Source: an uncultured Campylobacter sp.
GTDB taxonomy: Bacteria; Campylobacterota; Campylobacteria; Campylobacterales; Campylobacteraceae
NCBI RefSeq assembly: GCF_938017705.1
Contig: NZ_CALIIS010000091.1
Location: 1 to 11,648, forward strand
DNA length: 11,648 nucleotides
Direction: 5' to 3'
Part shown: positions 1 to 6,637 of the stretch, in pieces
Position numbering within the stretch: position 1 is the stretch's first letter
How the letters are laid out: every line of letters begins with the position of its first letter
Notes under the pieces: model-generated
The model's input: the letters and a program-made list of their open reading frames with translations, nothing else
What the model was told of the DNA's origin: nothing
Databases searched by the model: none
Made by a program: the position numbers and the translations under genes

Positions 1-1006
1 CTAGATCGTTTGCATTTAGCTTTGCGGACAGCTCGCCGTTTTTGTTTTTCAGGTCAAATTTGGCCTCGGCATCCGCTTTAAGCGCATCTTTAAACGCCGA
101 AATTTGCGAGTTTGAAAGCTCAAGCGTAGAAAAATCGGTCTTTAAATTTCCGTTTGCTTTAACGTCGCCCGAAATTTTACGCCCGAGCAGGCTTTCGAGC
201 TTCGCTAGATCGGGCAAATTCAGATTGAAATCGGAGTTTAAAGTTTTGTTTTTCAGATCAAATTCCGATTTTTCGGCGCTGATCTTGCCTAGCGTCGAAT
301 CGATCTTGCTTGCTGCTCGCAGGACGTCATTTTGCGCCGTGATGTCCGAGTTTAGCGTGATCTGCACGCCTTTTGGGATGGAGATATTCATATCTTTAAA
401 CGCAGATTCGTTTAGGATCAAATTTGAACTCTTGATGCTTGCGTTGCCATCTGCGCCGCCGCTGCTAGCCTTGATGTCCGAGAGCACGTCGATATTTCCT
501 TTGACGTAGATCGGCAGAGAGACCACGGCAAGGGCTTTTTCGACGTTTAGGCCCTTAGCGTCGATTTGTAGATCAAGCGGACTAAGGTCTTTTAAATTTG
601 CTAAAAATTTTACGTTGCTATCAAAAATCCGCCCGCTGCCGTTGATACCGAATTTGTCAAGATCGCCTAAAATTTGCCCTTTGAGGCTTAGTCCTTCGCT
701 CGTTTTTATGCCGAGCTTGGCTAGATCGTGCGCGTTTGCGTCGTAGTTAAGATCGAAAGAGCGCGCAAAAAGCGAGTATTTGCCCTTTACGTTTACGTTT
801 GCAGCGTCATTTACGTTGGCGCTGATGTCCAGATCGCCGAAATTTAGATCGAATTTCTCAAGCTTCACGTCAAGGCCGCTTTTTTCTTTGATCAAATTTT
901 CTATGTAAGGCTTAGCTAGATTGTTTCCAAAATCGCTGAAAAATAGGCAGCCCGCGCCTACGATAAGCAGGATTAAAATTCCTGCGATTATGCCGAAAAT
1001 TTTCAT
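1..1006 (-). CDS. AsmA-like membrane-anchored envelope protein, N-terminal part (runs off left edge)
   Basis: Reading the reverse complement from the ATG at 1006 gives 335 uninterrupted codons to the edge, so the gene is partial and its C-terminus lies outside. Seen: a short positive N-terminus, one hydrophobic segment at about residues 3-23, then a long soluble region rich in Asp, Leu, Lys and Asn with alternating patterns typical of beta-repeats. This resembles AsmA/TamB/DUF748-type proteins, which are anchored in the inner membrane, lie in the periplasm and work in envelope lipid or outer-membrane biogenesis. The family assignment rests on overall pattern only. GAGC near residue 20 is not a proper lipobox because position -3 is Gly, so a TM anchor is more likely than a lipoprotein. 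The start is supported by AAGGGG 5-10 bases upstream (1011-1017). Two D-X-N-X-S sequons (N188, N207) fit a periplasmic location. It is divergent from groES. Confidence 0.8.
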   Translation of the reverse strand, partial: MKIFGIIAGILILLIVGAGCLFFSDFGNNLAKPYIENLIKEKSGLDVKLEKFDLNFGDLDISANVNDAANVNVKGKYSLFARSFDLNYDANAHDLAKLGIKTSEGLSLKGQILGDLDKFGINGSGRIFDSNVKFLANLKDLSPLDLQIDAKGLNVEKALAVVSLPIYVKGNIDVLSDIKASSGGADGNASIKSSNLILNESAFKDMNISIPKGVQITLNSDITAQNDVLRAASKIDSTLGKISAEKSEFDLKNKTLNSDFNLNLPDLAKLESLLGRKISGDVKANGNLKTDFSTLELSNSQISAFKDALKADAEAKFDLKNKNGELSAKLNANDL

Positions 1007-1037
1007 TTCGTCCCCTTAAAATTTAAAATTTGAGGGT

Positions 1038-1066
1038 ATTATAGCCCTTAAAATTTAACATTTGAA
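1038..1066 (-). promoter_or_regulatory. Possible sigma70 promoter of the AsmA-like gene
   Basis: On the minus strand a perfect TATAAT occupies 1043-1038. The hexamer 17 bases upstream (TTCAAA, 1066-1061) is poor, which is normal for Campylobacter promoters. Transcription would begin near 1030 and give a leader of about 25 bases containing the AAGGGG ribosome binding site. The -10 box lies inside a loose inverted repeat, with GGG/CCC arms flanked by AAATTT. Confidence 0.45.
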
Positions 1067-1075
1067 ATCTCAATA

Positions 1076-1096
1076 CTTGAGTTTAAATCACTAAAG
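1076..1096. promoter_or_regulatory. HAIR-like HspR operator upstream of groESL
   Basis: Seen: CTTGAGT-N7-ACTAAAG. The HAIR consensus bound by the repressor HspR is CTTGAGT-N7-ACTCAAG, so the left arm is perfect and the right arm has one mismatch. It lies 25 bases upstream of the groES -35 box. HspR and HrcA are known to co-repress groESL in Helicobacter pylori and to act on chaperone genes in C. jejuni. Assigning this site to HspR is an inference from the match and its position. Confidence 0.7.
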
Positions 1097-1121
1097 TTTT
1101 ATAAAAATTTTTCATAAACTA

Positions 1122-1150
1122 TTGACAAGAATATAAATTTTGCATATAAT
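1122..1150 (+). promoter_or_regulatory. Consensus sigma70 promoter of groES-groEL
   Basis: TTGACA (1122-1127) and TATAAT (1145-1150) are both perfect and 17 bases apart. A perfect -35 box is unusual in Campylobacter, where this element is normally weak. Transcription should start near 1157, inside the CIRCE element, so the repressor would cover the start point. The leader to the groES ATG is about 55 bases. Confidence 0.85.
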
Positions 1151-1151
1151 C

Positions 1152-1178
1152 TTAGCACTCAAACACATTGAGTGCCAA
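1152..1178. promoter_or_regulatory. CIRCE operator (HrcA binding site)
   Basis: TTAGCACTC-N9-GAGTGCCAA differs from the CIRCE consensus TTAGCACTC-N9-GAGTGCTAA at one base in the right arm. It starts one base after the -10 box and covers the expected transcription start, the usual place for HrcA repression of groESL. HrcA activity depends on GroE, so this predicts feedback control by free chaperonin. The hrcA gene is not in the window. Confidence 0.93.
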
Positions 1179-1211
1179 TTTTAGAAATCACAAATCAAAG
1201 AAAGGACTGAA

Positions 1212-1475
1212 ATGAAATTTCAACCACTTGGCAAGCGCGTTCTAATAGAGCGCGAGGAGGAAACAAAAAAGACCGCTTCGGGCATCATCATCCCCGACAA
1301 TGCTTCAAAAGAGAAGCCTTCGACCGGCAAAATCGTAGCCGTCGGCAGCGAATGTGAAGGTGTCAAAAATGGAGATACCGTAGCGTTTGCAAAATACGCA
1401 GGCAGCGAGATTAGCTTAGATGATAAGAAATTTCTTATCTTAAATTTAGAAGATGTTTTAGGCATAATTAAATAA
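1212..1475 (+). CDS. groES: Co-chaperonin GroES (Hsp10)
   Basis: An 87-residue protein with the full Hsp10 pattern: PLGKRVLIE near the N-terminus, the mobile loop at about residues 17-32 with the hydrophobic GIII contact that docks on GroEL, VAVG near residue 43, and the closing LNLEDVLGII strand. GroES forms a heptameric lid over the GroEL cavity and cooperates in ATP-driven folding in the cytoplasm. It is about ten residues shorter than the E. coli protein, which is normal for Campylobacter. The ATG at 1212 follows AAAGGA (1199-1204) at good spacing. It is the first gene of the groES-groEL operon, 12 bases ahead of groEL, under the HAIR/CIRCE-controlled promoter. Confidence 0.98.
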   Translation: MKFQPLGKRVLIEREEETKKTASGIIIPDNASKEKPSTGKIVAVGSECEGVKNGDTVAFAKYAGSEISLDDKKFLILNLEDVLGIIK

Positions 1476-1487
1476 AAAGGATTGAAA

Positions 1488-3125
1488 ATGGCAAAAGAGA
1501 TTATTTTTTCAGACGACGCAAGAAACAAGCTTTACGCGGGCGTTAGGAAGCTAAACGACGCTGTAAAAGTTACGATGGGACCTCGCGGTCGCAATGTCTT
1601 AATCCAAAAGAGCTTCGGTGCTCCGGCGATCACAAAAGACGGCGTAACCGTAGCTAAAGAGATCGAGCTAAAAGACACGCTAGAGAATATGGGCGCTTCT
1701 TTGGTGCGCGAAGTAGCGAGTAAAACCAACGATCAAGCAGGCGACGGCACTACGACTGCGACCGTGCTAGCTCACGCGATCTTTAAAGAGGGCCTACGCA
1801 ACGTAACTGCGGGCGCAAATCCGATCGAAGTTAAGCGTGGTATGGATAAATTTAGCGCTGCGGTTATTGAGGAGCTAAAAAAATCCTCTAAAAAAGTAAG
1901 TGGCAAAAAAGAGATCGCTCAGGTTGCTACGATCTCTGCTAATAACGACAGCGCGGTGGGCGATCTGATCGCAGATGCGATGGAGAAAGTCGGCAAGGAC
2001 GGCGTTATAACCGTCGAAGAGGCAAAATCTATCAACGATGAGTTAAACGTAGTCGAGGGAATGCAGTTTGACCGCGGCTATCTAAGCCCATATTTCATTA
2101 CAAATGCCGAGAAAATGCTAGTTGAGCTAAGCTCGCCGCTAGTGCTTCTATTTGACAAAAAAATTACAAATTTAAAAGACCTATTACCAGTTTTGGAGCA
2201 GGTTCAAAAAAGCGGCAAACCGCTTCTAATCATCGCCGAGGATATCGAGGGCGAGGCGCTTGCGACTTTAGTCGTAAATAAACTTCGCGGCGTGTTAAAC
2301 ATCTCTGCGGTCAAAGCCCCGGGATTTGGCGATCGCAGAAAGGCGATGCTTGAAGATATCGCAATTTTAACGGGCGGCACCGTCATCAGTGAGGAGCTTG
2401 GCAGAACGCTAGAAAGCGCCTCCATGGCTGATCTTGGACAAGCCGAGCGCATCGTGATCGACAAAGATAACACAACTATCGTGGGCGGCGCGGGCAAGAA
2501 AAAAGATATCGATGCGCGCGTTTCGCAGATCAAAGCTCAAATCGCAGAGACTACGAGCGATTACGACAAAGAGAAGCTTCAAGAGCGCATGGCTAAGCTT
2601 AGCGGTGGCGTTGCGGTTATCAAGGTGGGCGCTGCGACCGAAACCGAGATGAAAGAGAAAAAAGACCGCGTGGACGACGCTCTAAACGCAACTAAAGCAG
2701 CCGTAGACGAGGGTATCGTAATCGGCGGCGGCGCTGCGCTAATCAGAGCTGGACTTAGCGTAAAACTAGCCCTAAGCGGCGACGAGCTTATCGGTGCAGA
2801 CATCGTTAAGCGCGCGCTTTTCGCTCCACTTCGCCAGATCGCAGAGAATGCGGGATTTGACGCGGGTGTCGTAGCAAATAAGGTCGAGCAGGGCTCAGAC
2901 AAAAAATTTGGCTTCAACGCCGCAAACGGCGAGTACGTCAATATGTTTGAGGCAGGTATCATCGATCCTGTGAAGGTCGAGCGTATCGCGCTTCAAAACG
3001 CGGTCTCCGTCGCAAGTTTGCTTCTAACGACCGAAGCGACCGTAAGCGAGATCAAAGAGGAAAAACCTGCAATGCCTCCAATGCCTGATATGGGCGGAAT
3101 GGGTGGTATGGGCGGAATGATGTAG
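1488..3125 (+). CDS. groEL: Chaperonin GroEL (Hsp60)
   Basis: A 545-residue Hsp60. The frame is open from a TTG at 1482, but the ATG at 1488 is chosen because it gives the canonical N-terminus MAKEIIFSDDAR and sits 7 bases after AAAAGG (1475-1480). Visible landmarks: PRGR at 32-35, the nucleotide-binding DGTTT at 86-90, Asp397 in RVDDAL (matching the catalytic Asp398 of E. coli), the cpn60 signature AAVDEGIVIGGG at 404-415, and the flexible Gly/Met-rich C-terminal tail. GroEL forms two stacked heptameric rings that bind unfolded proteins and, with GroES and ATP, enclose them for folding. It is co-transcribed with groES and so shares the HspR/HrcA control. No unusual residues or breaks were seen. 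Confidence 0.99.
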   Translation: MAKEIIFSDDARNKLYAGVRKLNDAVKVTMGPRGRNVLIQKSFGAPAITKDGVTVAKEIELKDTLENMGASLVREVASKTNDQAGDGTTTATVLAHAIFKEGLRNVTAGANPIEVKRGMDKFSAAVIEELKKSSKKVSGKKEIAQVATISANNDSAVGDLIADAMEKVGKDGVITVEEAKSINDELNVVEGMQFDRGYLSPYFITNAEKMLVELSSPLVLLFDKKITNLKDLLPVLEQVQKSGKPLLIIAEDIEGEALATLVVNKLRGVLNISAVKAPGFGDRRKAMLEDIAILTGGTVISEELGRTLESASMADLGQAERIVIDKDNTTIVGGAGKKKDIDARVSQIKAQIAETTSDYDKEKLQERMAKLSGGVAVIKVGAATETEMKEKKDRVDDALNATKAAVDEGIVIGGGAALIRAGLSVKLALSGDELIGADIVKRALFAPLRQIAENAGFDAGVVANKVEQGSDKKFGFNAANGEYVNMFEAGIIDPVKVERIALQNAVSVASLLLTTEATVSEIKEEKPAMPPMPDMGGMGGMGGMM

Positions 3126-3130
3126 AGCCC

Positions 3131-3158
3131 CATAGGAGCGTCATTCGGCGCTCCTATG
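3131..3158 (+). terminator. Hairpin at the 3' end of groESL
   Basis: CATAGGAGCG and CGCTCCTATG are perfectly complementary 10-base arms around an 8-base loop, starting 6 bases after the groEL stop. No T-run follows, so it is not a textbook intrinsic terminator. It may terminate poorly, work with another factor, or protect the 3' end of the mRNA. Confidence 0.6.
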
Positions 3159-3711
3159 CCATTGCAACGGCGCTGTGAGATTTGCAGCGTTCCGCAATGC
3201 CTTTGTGCGGCGATATTGTAGCTACACGCCGCTAGAATGATATGTGCCGCGTTTTGGATATGTCTAAGGCGCGGCGATTTATTATGAATTAACGATTAAG
3301 CGGTGTGATTTTTAGTCATTGCATGATCTCGCAAATTTCGTATCTCGCCGCAAATTTGCAGTTTTGCCGCTTTATTCTTTAAATTTAAAAACTTTATATG
3401 AGCTTGCTTTTTACCTTAAATTCTGACTTGCCACTCAAAATTTAAGCGCAGAATTCTAAAACTTTAAAATTTTTCAGCTCTCCCGCCTAAACACTTACAA
3501 GATAAAATTTTTGCCGTGACGTCATATTTTTAGTGTGATAAAATTCTATTGCCAAACAGAATCCTAGCTGCGGAATTTTTAAAGCTTAGCCTTTTGTTTG
3601 GCGATACGGCTTTGAATTAGAGCTGAGATTTCATAGCCTCACTCATTAAATTTAACGCGGCTTAATCTAAGCTTTGCTAAATTTCGCCTAAAATCCATGG
3701 AAAGGAAAACG
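3159..3711. other. Non-coding gap between groEL and the secreted orphan gene, rich in inverted repeats
   Basis: No convincing gene on either strand. Seen: an imperfect hairpin with arms CATTGC...CGCTG and CAGCG...GCAATG (3160-3199); GCGGCG/CGCCGC (3207-3212 and 3227-3232); GCCGCG/CGCGGC (3246-3251 and 3270-3275); an 8-base palindrome TGACGTCA (3517-3524); and an 11-base inverted repeat with one G.T pair (3548-3558 and 3595-3605). The first half is GC-richer, the second half AT-rich. No strong promoter is visible; a weak TAAAAT lies near 3689 ahead of the next gene. Confidence 0.6.
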
Positions 3712-4776
3712 ATGAAAAATTTAGCTCGTATTTTTTTAATTGCGTTCATTTTGACGAGCTTCTCTAACGTTTTTGCTGCGCAGCAAAACCATAAATCGCC
3801 CGCCGCGTTGCAAAACCATAAATCTAAAATTTCATCTCAAAATCTGCGAGCTAAAGATCATTCGAGTAAAAATACCTCGGCAAGATCCTCTGCCGAGCCA
3901 CATGCTAAAAAATCTGCAAATGCTAAAAGCCTTTCAAAATCCAAGCTTACAAAAAATACGCGTGCGTCTAGGAATTTCGCTAAAAATTCCACGCAAAAAA
4001 GTGCGAAAAATTTTACTAAAAATCCCGGGCAAAATTTCGCATCGCATTCTGCGAGAAATAAAGCATCTAGGCTCCTAGCCAATCAATCAAGTAGTCAGAA
4101 TGGAGCTAGCAAGAGTCTAGTTGCGACGCTGATGCGTTTGCCAAAGACCCGCATCTATGAGGATGAGGCGCCAAACGCTCGCGATACGGAGCAAACTTAC
4201 AGAGGCGCAGATATGCGGAGAAATGCAAGCGCGCAAACTCACGGAGGTGCAGATGAGCAGACTGACAAAACCGTAGACGCACGAGCTCGAAAATTAACGA
4301 CGACTCGAATTGCACAGCCGCAAGCTCGCCACGGCTATAGTGTAACTCGTTCTGGCACTATGGGGCATACAGCTGCATCTCATTCGAGTGCCACGAAGTA
4401 TACGGCTCGTCAAAATGCCCGCGCGCCCTATCTTCCCATATCTGCTCGCTCTAGCCGTGCGATAGGACGCCCTGGCGGTAGCGCGCTTAGTAAAATACAG
4501 TCGCCGGAGCGAAGTAATGCGCTAGGACAAGGTGCTGCGATGCGTTATGATGAGCGTTGGGCGAAGCCCGCTCCACAGCCGTACGAGCCTGCGCCTGAGA
4601 CCGAGAAAAAGCGAGGGCTGATATTTTCGTCGCAGTGGGGCCCCGCCGCGCCGAAAAGTAAGTGGCAGCAGCACGAAGCCCCGACGGATGACGCTTCGTC
4701 GCGCAATGAGTCGGTGATGGATATGCTGCAGGACAAGATGAGCAGGGTCAAGGTGAATATGGAGTTGGTGCGCTAG
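3712..4776 (+). CDS. Secreted, highly basic low-complexity protein of unknown function
   Basis: I do not recognise this family. The frame is open from an ATG at 3697, but the ATG at 3712 is preferred: AAAGGAA (3701-3707) lies just before it and it gives a clean signal peptide (two-residue MK start, hydrophobic core at about residues 7-18, cleavage near VFAA at residues 20-23). The mature protein, about 330 residues, is rich in Ser, Ala, Lys, Asn, Arg and Gln, strongly basic, and has no Cys, TM segment or domain I can name. Residues 88-111 are a 12-residue tandem duplication (NFAKNSTQKSAK, then NFTKNPGQNFAS), and a diverged 14-residue duplication covers about 161-188 (QTYRGAD, then QTHGGAD). 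The last 20 residues, with MDMLQDKMSRVKVNMEL, could form an amphipathic helix. It stands alone between two long gaps. It is likely disordered in the periplasm or outside the cell. A spurious ORF is possible but unlikely given signal peptide plus RBS. Confidence 0.75.
   Translation: MKNLARIFLIAFILTSFSNVFAAQQNHKSPAALQNHKSKISSQNLRAKDHSSKNTSARSSAEPHAKKSANAKSLSKSKLTKNTRASRNFAKNSTQKSAKNFTKNPGQNFASHSARNKASRLLANQSSSQNGASKSLVATLMRLPKTRIYEDEAPNARDTEQTYRGADMRRNASAQTHGGADEQTDKTVDARARKLTTTRIAQPQARHGYSVTRSGTMGHTAASHSSATKYTARQNARAPYLPISARSSRAIGRPGGSALSKIQSPERSNALGQGAAMRYDERWAKPAPQPYEPAPETEKKRGLIFSSQWGPAAPKSKWQQHEAPTDDASSRNESVMDMLQDKMSRVKVNMELVR
3973..4034 (+). repeat. 36-base-period direct repeat inside the secreted orphan gene
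   Basis: Two 26-base segments, 3973-3998 and 4009-4034, match at 21 of 26 positions with an offset of 36 bases (12 codons). Both contain the AATTTYRCTAAAAAT core. The offset keeps the reading frame, so it shows as a 12-residue protein repeat. Confidence 0.7.
4191..4260 (+). repeat. Diverged 42-base-offset direct repeat inside the secreted orphan gene
   Basis: Segments 4191-4218 and 4233-4260 match at 22 of 28 bases with an offset of 42 bases (14 codons), giving QTYRGADM and QTHGGADE in the protein. This suggests an old in-frame tandem duplication. Confidence 0.6.
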
Positions 4777-5286
4777 CCTAGGCGGCACGCCGGCGCAATT
4801 TATATGCGTAGGCGGTTTAAATTTTGCTGCCTCTCGCGATACTGGCGCGGTGTGCAAACACGAACGGCTGACGTTTTTTCGGCTTTGCCGCCGTGCGAAA
4901 CAATGCCCTAATGCTGCAATTAAAGATAGAATGTTCATATTTCGTCCACTTGCTTTGAATTTCACGGCTGCATGCTGCGCTGCTAGGATAAACCATACTG
5001 CACTCGTTTTGCGCGAGTGAGCGCTGCGACGATACTGTGGGTAAAATTTCGCGGAAATTTCAAAAGCTTAATTTTGTAATTTTATGTCGCAGGACTTCGC
5101 CCGTCTCGCCTACTAAATTCGCGAAATTTTGCTTGGCTGCGTGGTTTGATAAATTTTACTTGCCATCAAATTTTGTAGAGTTTCATTTGTTGTCGGAATT
5201 TTTAGAATTTTATTAGATGGCGAAATTTTATAAAACTCTATTTGCTCAAATTTCACGGCGAAATAAAATTTTTTGCAAGTGCGAAA

Positions 5287-5328
5287 GTAAAATTTAGCGG
5301 GTAAAATCCTGCAGGCAAAATTCTGCGG
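5287..5328 (+). repeat. Three tandem 14-base units upstream of ispG
   Basis: Three adjacent units of exactly 14 bases: GTAAAATTTAGCGG, GTAAAATCCTGCAG and GCAAAATTCTGCGG. Each carries AAAAT followed by GCRG. The run ends 44 bases before the possible ispG -10 box. Confidence 0.75.
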
Positions 5329-5371
5329 CGGCTAGCGAGCGCGAATTATTAAATTTTAACCCCGTTTTGAA

Positions 5372-5377
5372 TAAAAT
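5372..5377 (+). promoter_or_regulatory. Possible -10 box of ispG
   Basis: TAAAAT at 5372-5377 follows TTTTGAA, a common Campylobacter -10 context, 27 bases before the TTG start. There is no clear -35 box. The call is weak because the whole stretch is AT-rich. Confidence 0.3.
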
Positions 5378-5404
5378 AGCGCAAAAAATTCTAAAGGCTT
5401 AAAT

Positions 5405-6472
5405 TTGAAAAATCGCTATCCGACCCGTCAAATCTCCGTCGGCTCCGTCAAAATCGGCGGCGGCGCGCCCATCTCCGTGCAGTCGATGAGCTTTTCTAAA
5501 ACGAAGGACGTGGAGGGCACGCTAGAGCAGATAAACCGCCTGTATTTCGCGGGCTGCGACATCGTGCGCTGCGCCGTGCTCGATAAGCAGGACGCTGACG
5601 CGCTCGCACGCATCAAAAAAAGCTCGCCGCTTCCCATCGTAGCGGACATCCATTTTAATTTTCGCTTGGCGCTGCAGGTCGCGGAGTTTGTCGATGCTAT
5701 CCGCATAAATCCGGGCAACATCGGCGGCAGGGAGCGTATCAAAGAGGTCGTGCGCGCGTGCAAAGCTCGCAATTTGCCTATCCGCATCGGCGTAAATTTG
5801 GGCTCTTTGGAGGAGCAGTTTGAGCAAAAGTACGGCCGCAGCGTGGAGGCGATGGTGCAAAGCGCGCTGTATAACGCCGCGCTGCTTGAAGATGAGGACT
5901 TTAGCGACATTGCGATCTCGCTTAAGACTTCGGACGCGCCGAGCACGGTGGCTGCGTATCGCGCGCTGCGCCCGCTATGCGAGTATCCTTTTCATCTGGG
6001 CGTGACCGAGGCGGGGACGAAATTTCACGCGAGCATCAAGAGCGCGATCGCGCTGGGCGCGCTTTTGATGGAGGGGATCGGCGATACGATGCGCGTGAGC
6101 ATCACGGGCGAGCTTGAGGAGGAGATCCGCGTCGCGCGCGCGATCCTGCAGGATGCGGGCGTGCAAAAAAGCGGCGTCAATATCATCTCGTGCCCTACTT
6201 GCGGGCGTTTGCAAAGCGATCTGCTAAGCGCGATCAAAATCGTCGAAGAAAAAACCGCGCATATCAAAACGCCGCTAAATATCAGTGTCATGGGCTGCGT
6301 CGTAAATGCGATCGGCGAGGCGAAGGGCGCGGACGTGGCGATCGCGTTCGGCAACGGGCGCGGCATCGTGATGCGCCACGGCGAAGTGGTCGCTAAACTC
6401 GATGAGAGCAAGCTTGTGGAGCGGTTTTTGCAAGAGGTCGAGGACGAGGTGCGGGCTCGCGAAGGAGCGTGA
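5405..6472 (+). CDS. ispG: 4-hydroxy-3-methylbut-2-en-1-yl diphosphate synthase (flavodoxin/ferredoxin), IspG/GcpE
   Basis: IspG carries out the sixth step of the MEP isoprenoid pathway, reducing the cyclic diphosphate MEcPP to HMBPP with a [4Fe-4S] cluster; the product goes to IspH. The 355 residues cover the family from start to end. The N-terminal TIM-barrel part has the signature PISVQSMSFSKT, VADIHFN and RINPGNIG. The C-terminal cluster domain has Cys263 and Cys266 in CPTCGR, Cys298 in VMGCVVN and Glu305 in GEAKGAD, which match the four cluster ligands of the E. coli enzyme (Cys270, Cys273, Cys305, Glu312). The start is TTG: the frame has a stop at 5372-5374 with no ATG between, and AAAGG (5393-5397) sits 7 bases ahead. 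It stands alone between two AT-rich gaps. The rare start codon may lower translation. Confidence 0.98.
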   Translation: MKNRYPTRQISVGSVKIGGGAPISVQSMSFSKTKDVEGTLEQINRLYFAGCDIVRCAVLDKQDADALARIKKSSPLPIVADIHFNFRLALQVAEFVDAIRINPGNIGGRERIKEVVRACKARNLPIRIGVNLGSLEEQFEQKYGRSVEAMVQSALYNAALLEDEDFSDIAISLKTSDAPSTVAAYRALRPLCEYPFHLGVTEAGTKFHASIKSAIALGALLMEGIGDTMRVSITGELEEEIRVARAILQDAGVQKSGVNIISCPTCGRLQSDLLSAIKIVEEKTAHIKTPLNISVMGCVVNAIGEAKGADVAIAFGNGRGIVMRHGEVVAKLDESKLVERFLQEVEDEVRAREGA

Positions 6473-6497
6473 GGGCTGCGGGGCCCCTAGCCGGTTA

Positions 6498-6519
6498 AAG
6501 CCGCTATGATTCGTGGCTT
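6498..6519 (+). terminator. Short hairpin downstream of ispG
   Basis: AAGCCGC and GTGGCTT can form a 7-base stem with one G.U pair around an 8-base loop, 25 bases after the ispG stop. No T-run follows, so a terminator role is only possible. Confidence 0.3.
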
Positions 6520-6637
6520 GGGTATTTCGGCTCTGAATTTTGGTGCGCTTGGGCTAGTTGTAGTTTGCTCGGCGTTTTAAGGCGCTCTCGGGCTCATCGC
6601 GGTTCGTTTAGGTTTATAGGTACAGCGCGTCTTGGCG

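Larger units (their letters stand above)
4777..5404. other. Non-coding AT-rich gap upstream of ispG
   Basis: No gene supported on either strand; the longest antisense frame here (4522-4965) is a shadow with no RBS or recognisable protein. From 5041 on, the DNA holds about a dozen AAATTT palindromes and competing short inverted repeats: segment 5231-5240 (TAAAACTCTA) can pair with 5203-5212 (one mismatch), or its part 5233-5240 with 5176-5183 (perfect). A three-copy 14-base tandem repeat lies at 5287-5328. The first 260 bases show only a short CGGC-TTT-GCCG hairpin around 4880-4895. Confidence 0.6.

Noticed and set aside
42..509. Plus-strand open frame of 155 codons at the left edge
   Set aside because: It is antisense to the AsmA-like gene, which has a good RBS, a TM anchor and an unbroken frame across the same bases. 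The Ser/Leu-rich product is typical of a shadow frame.
1482..1487. Upstream TTG start for groEL
   Set aside because: It would add two residues before the conserved MAKEI start and leave almost no space after the AAAAGG ribosome binding site.
3517..3524. TGACGTCA palindrome
   Set aside because: Matches a eukaryotic CRE site, which has no meaning here; an isolated 8-base palindrome is expected by chance.
4522..4965. Minus-strand frame of 147 codons over the end of the secreted orphan gene
   Set aside because: No ribosome binding site, no recognisable motif, odd His/Arg/Cys composition, and it overlaps a gene with a signal peptide and RBS.
6506..6580. 24-codon plus-strand frame encoding a hydrophobic peptide (MIRGLGISALNFGALG and eight more residues)
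   Set aside because: Looks like a small membrane peptide, but there is no convincing RBS or promoter, and such short frames are common by chance.
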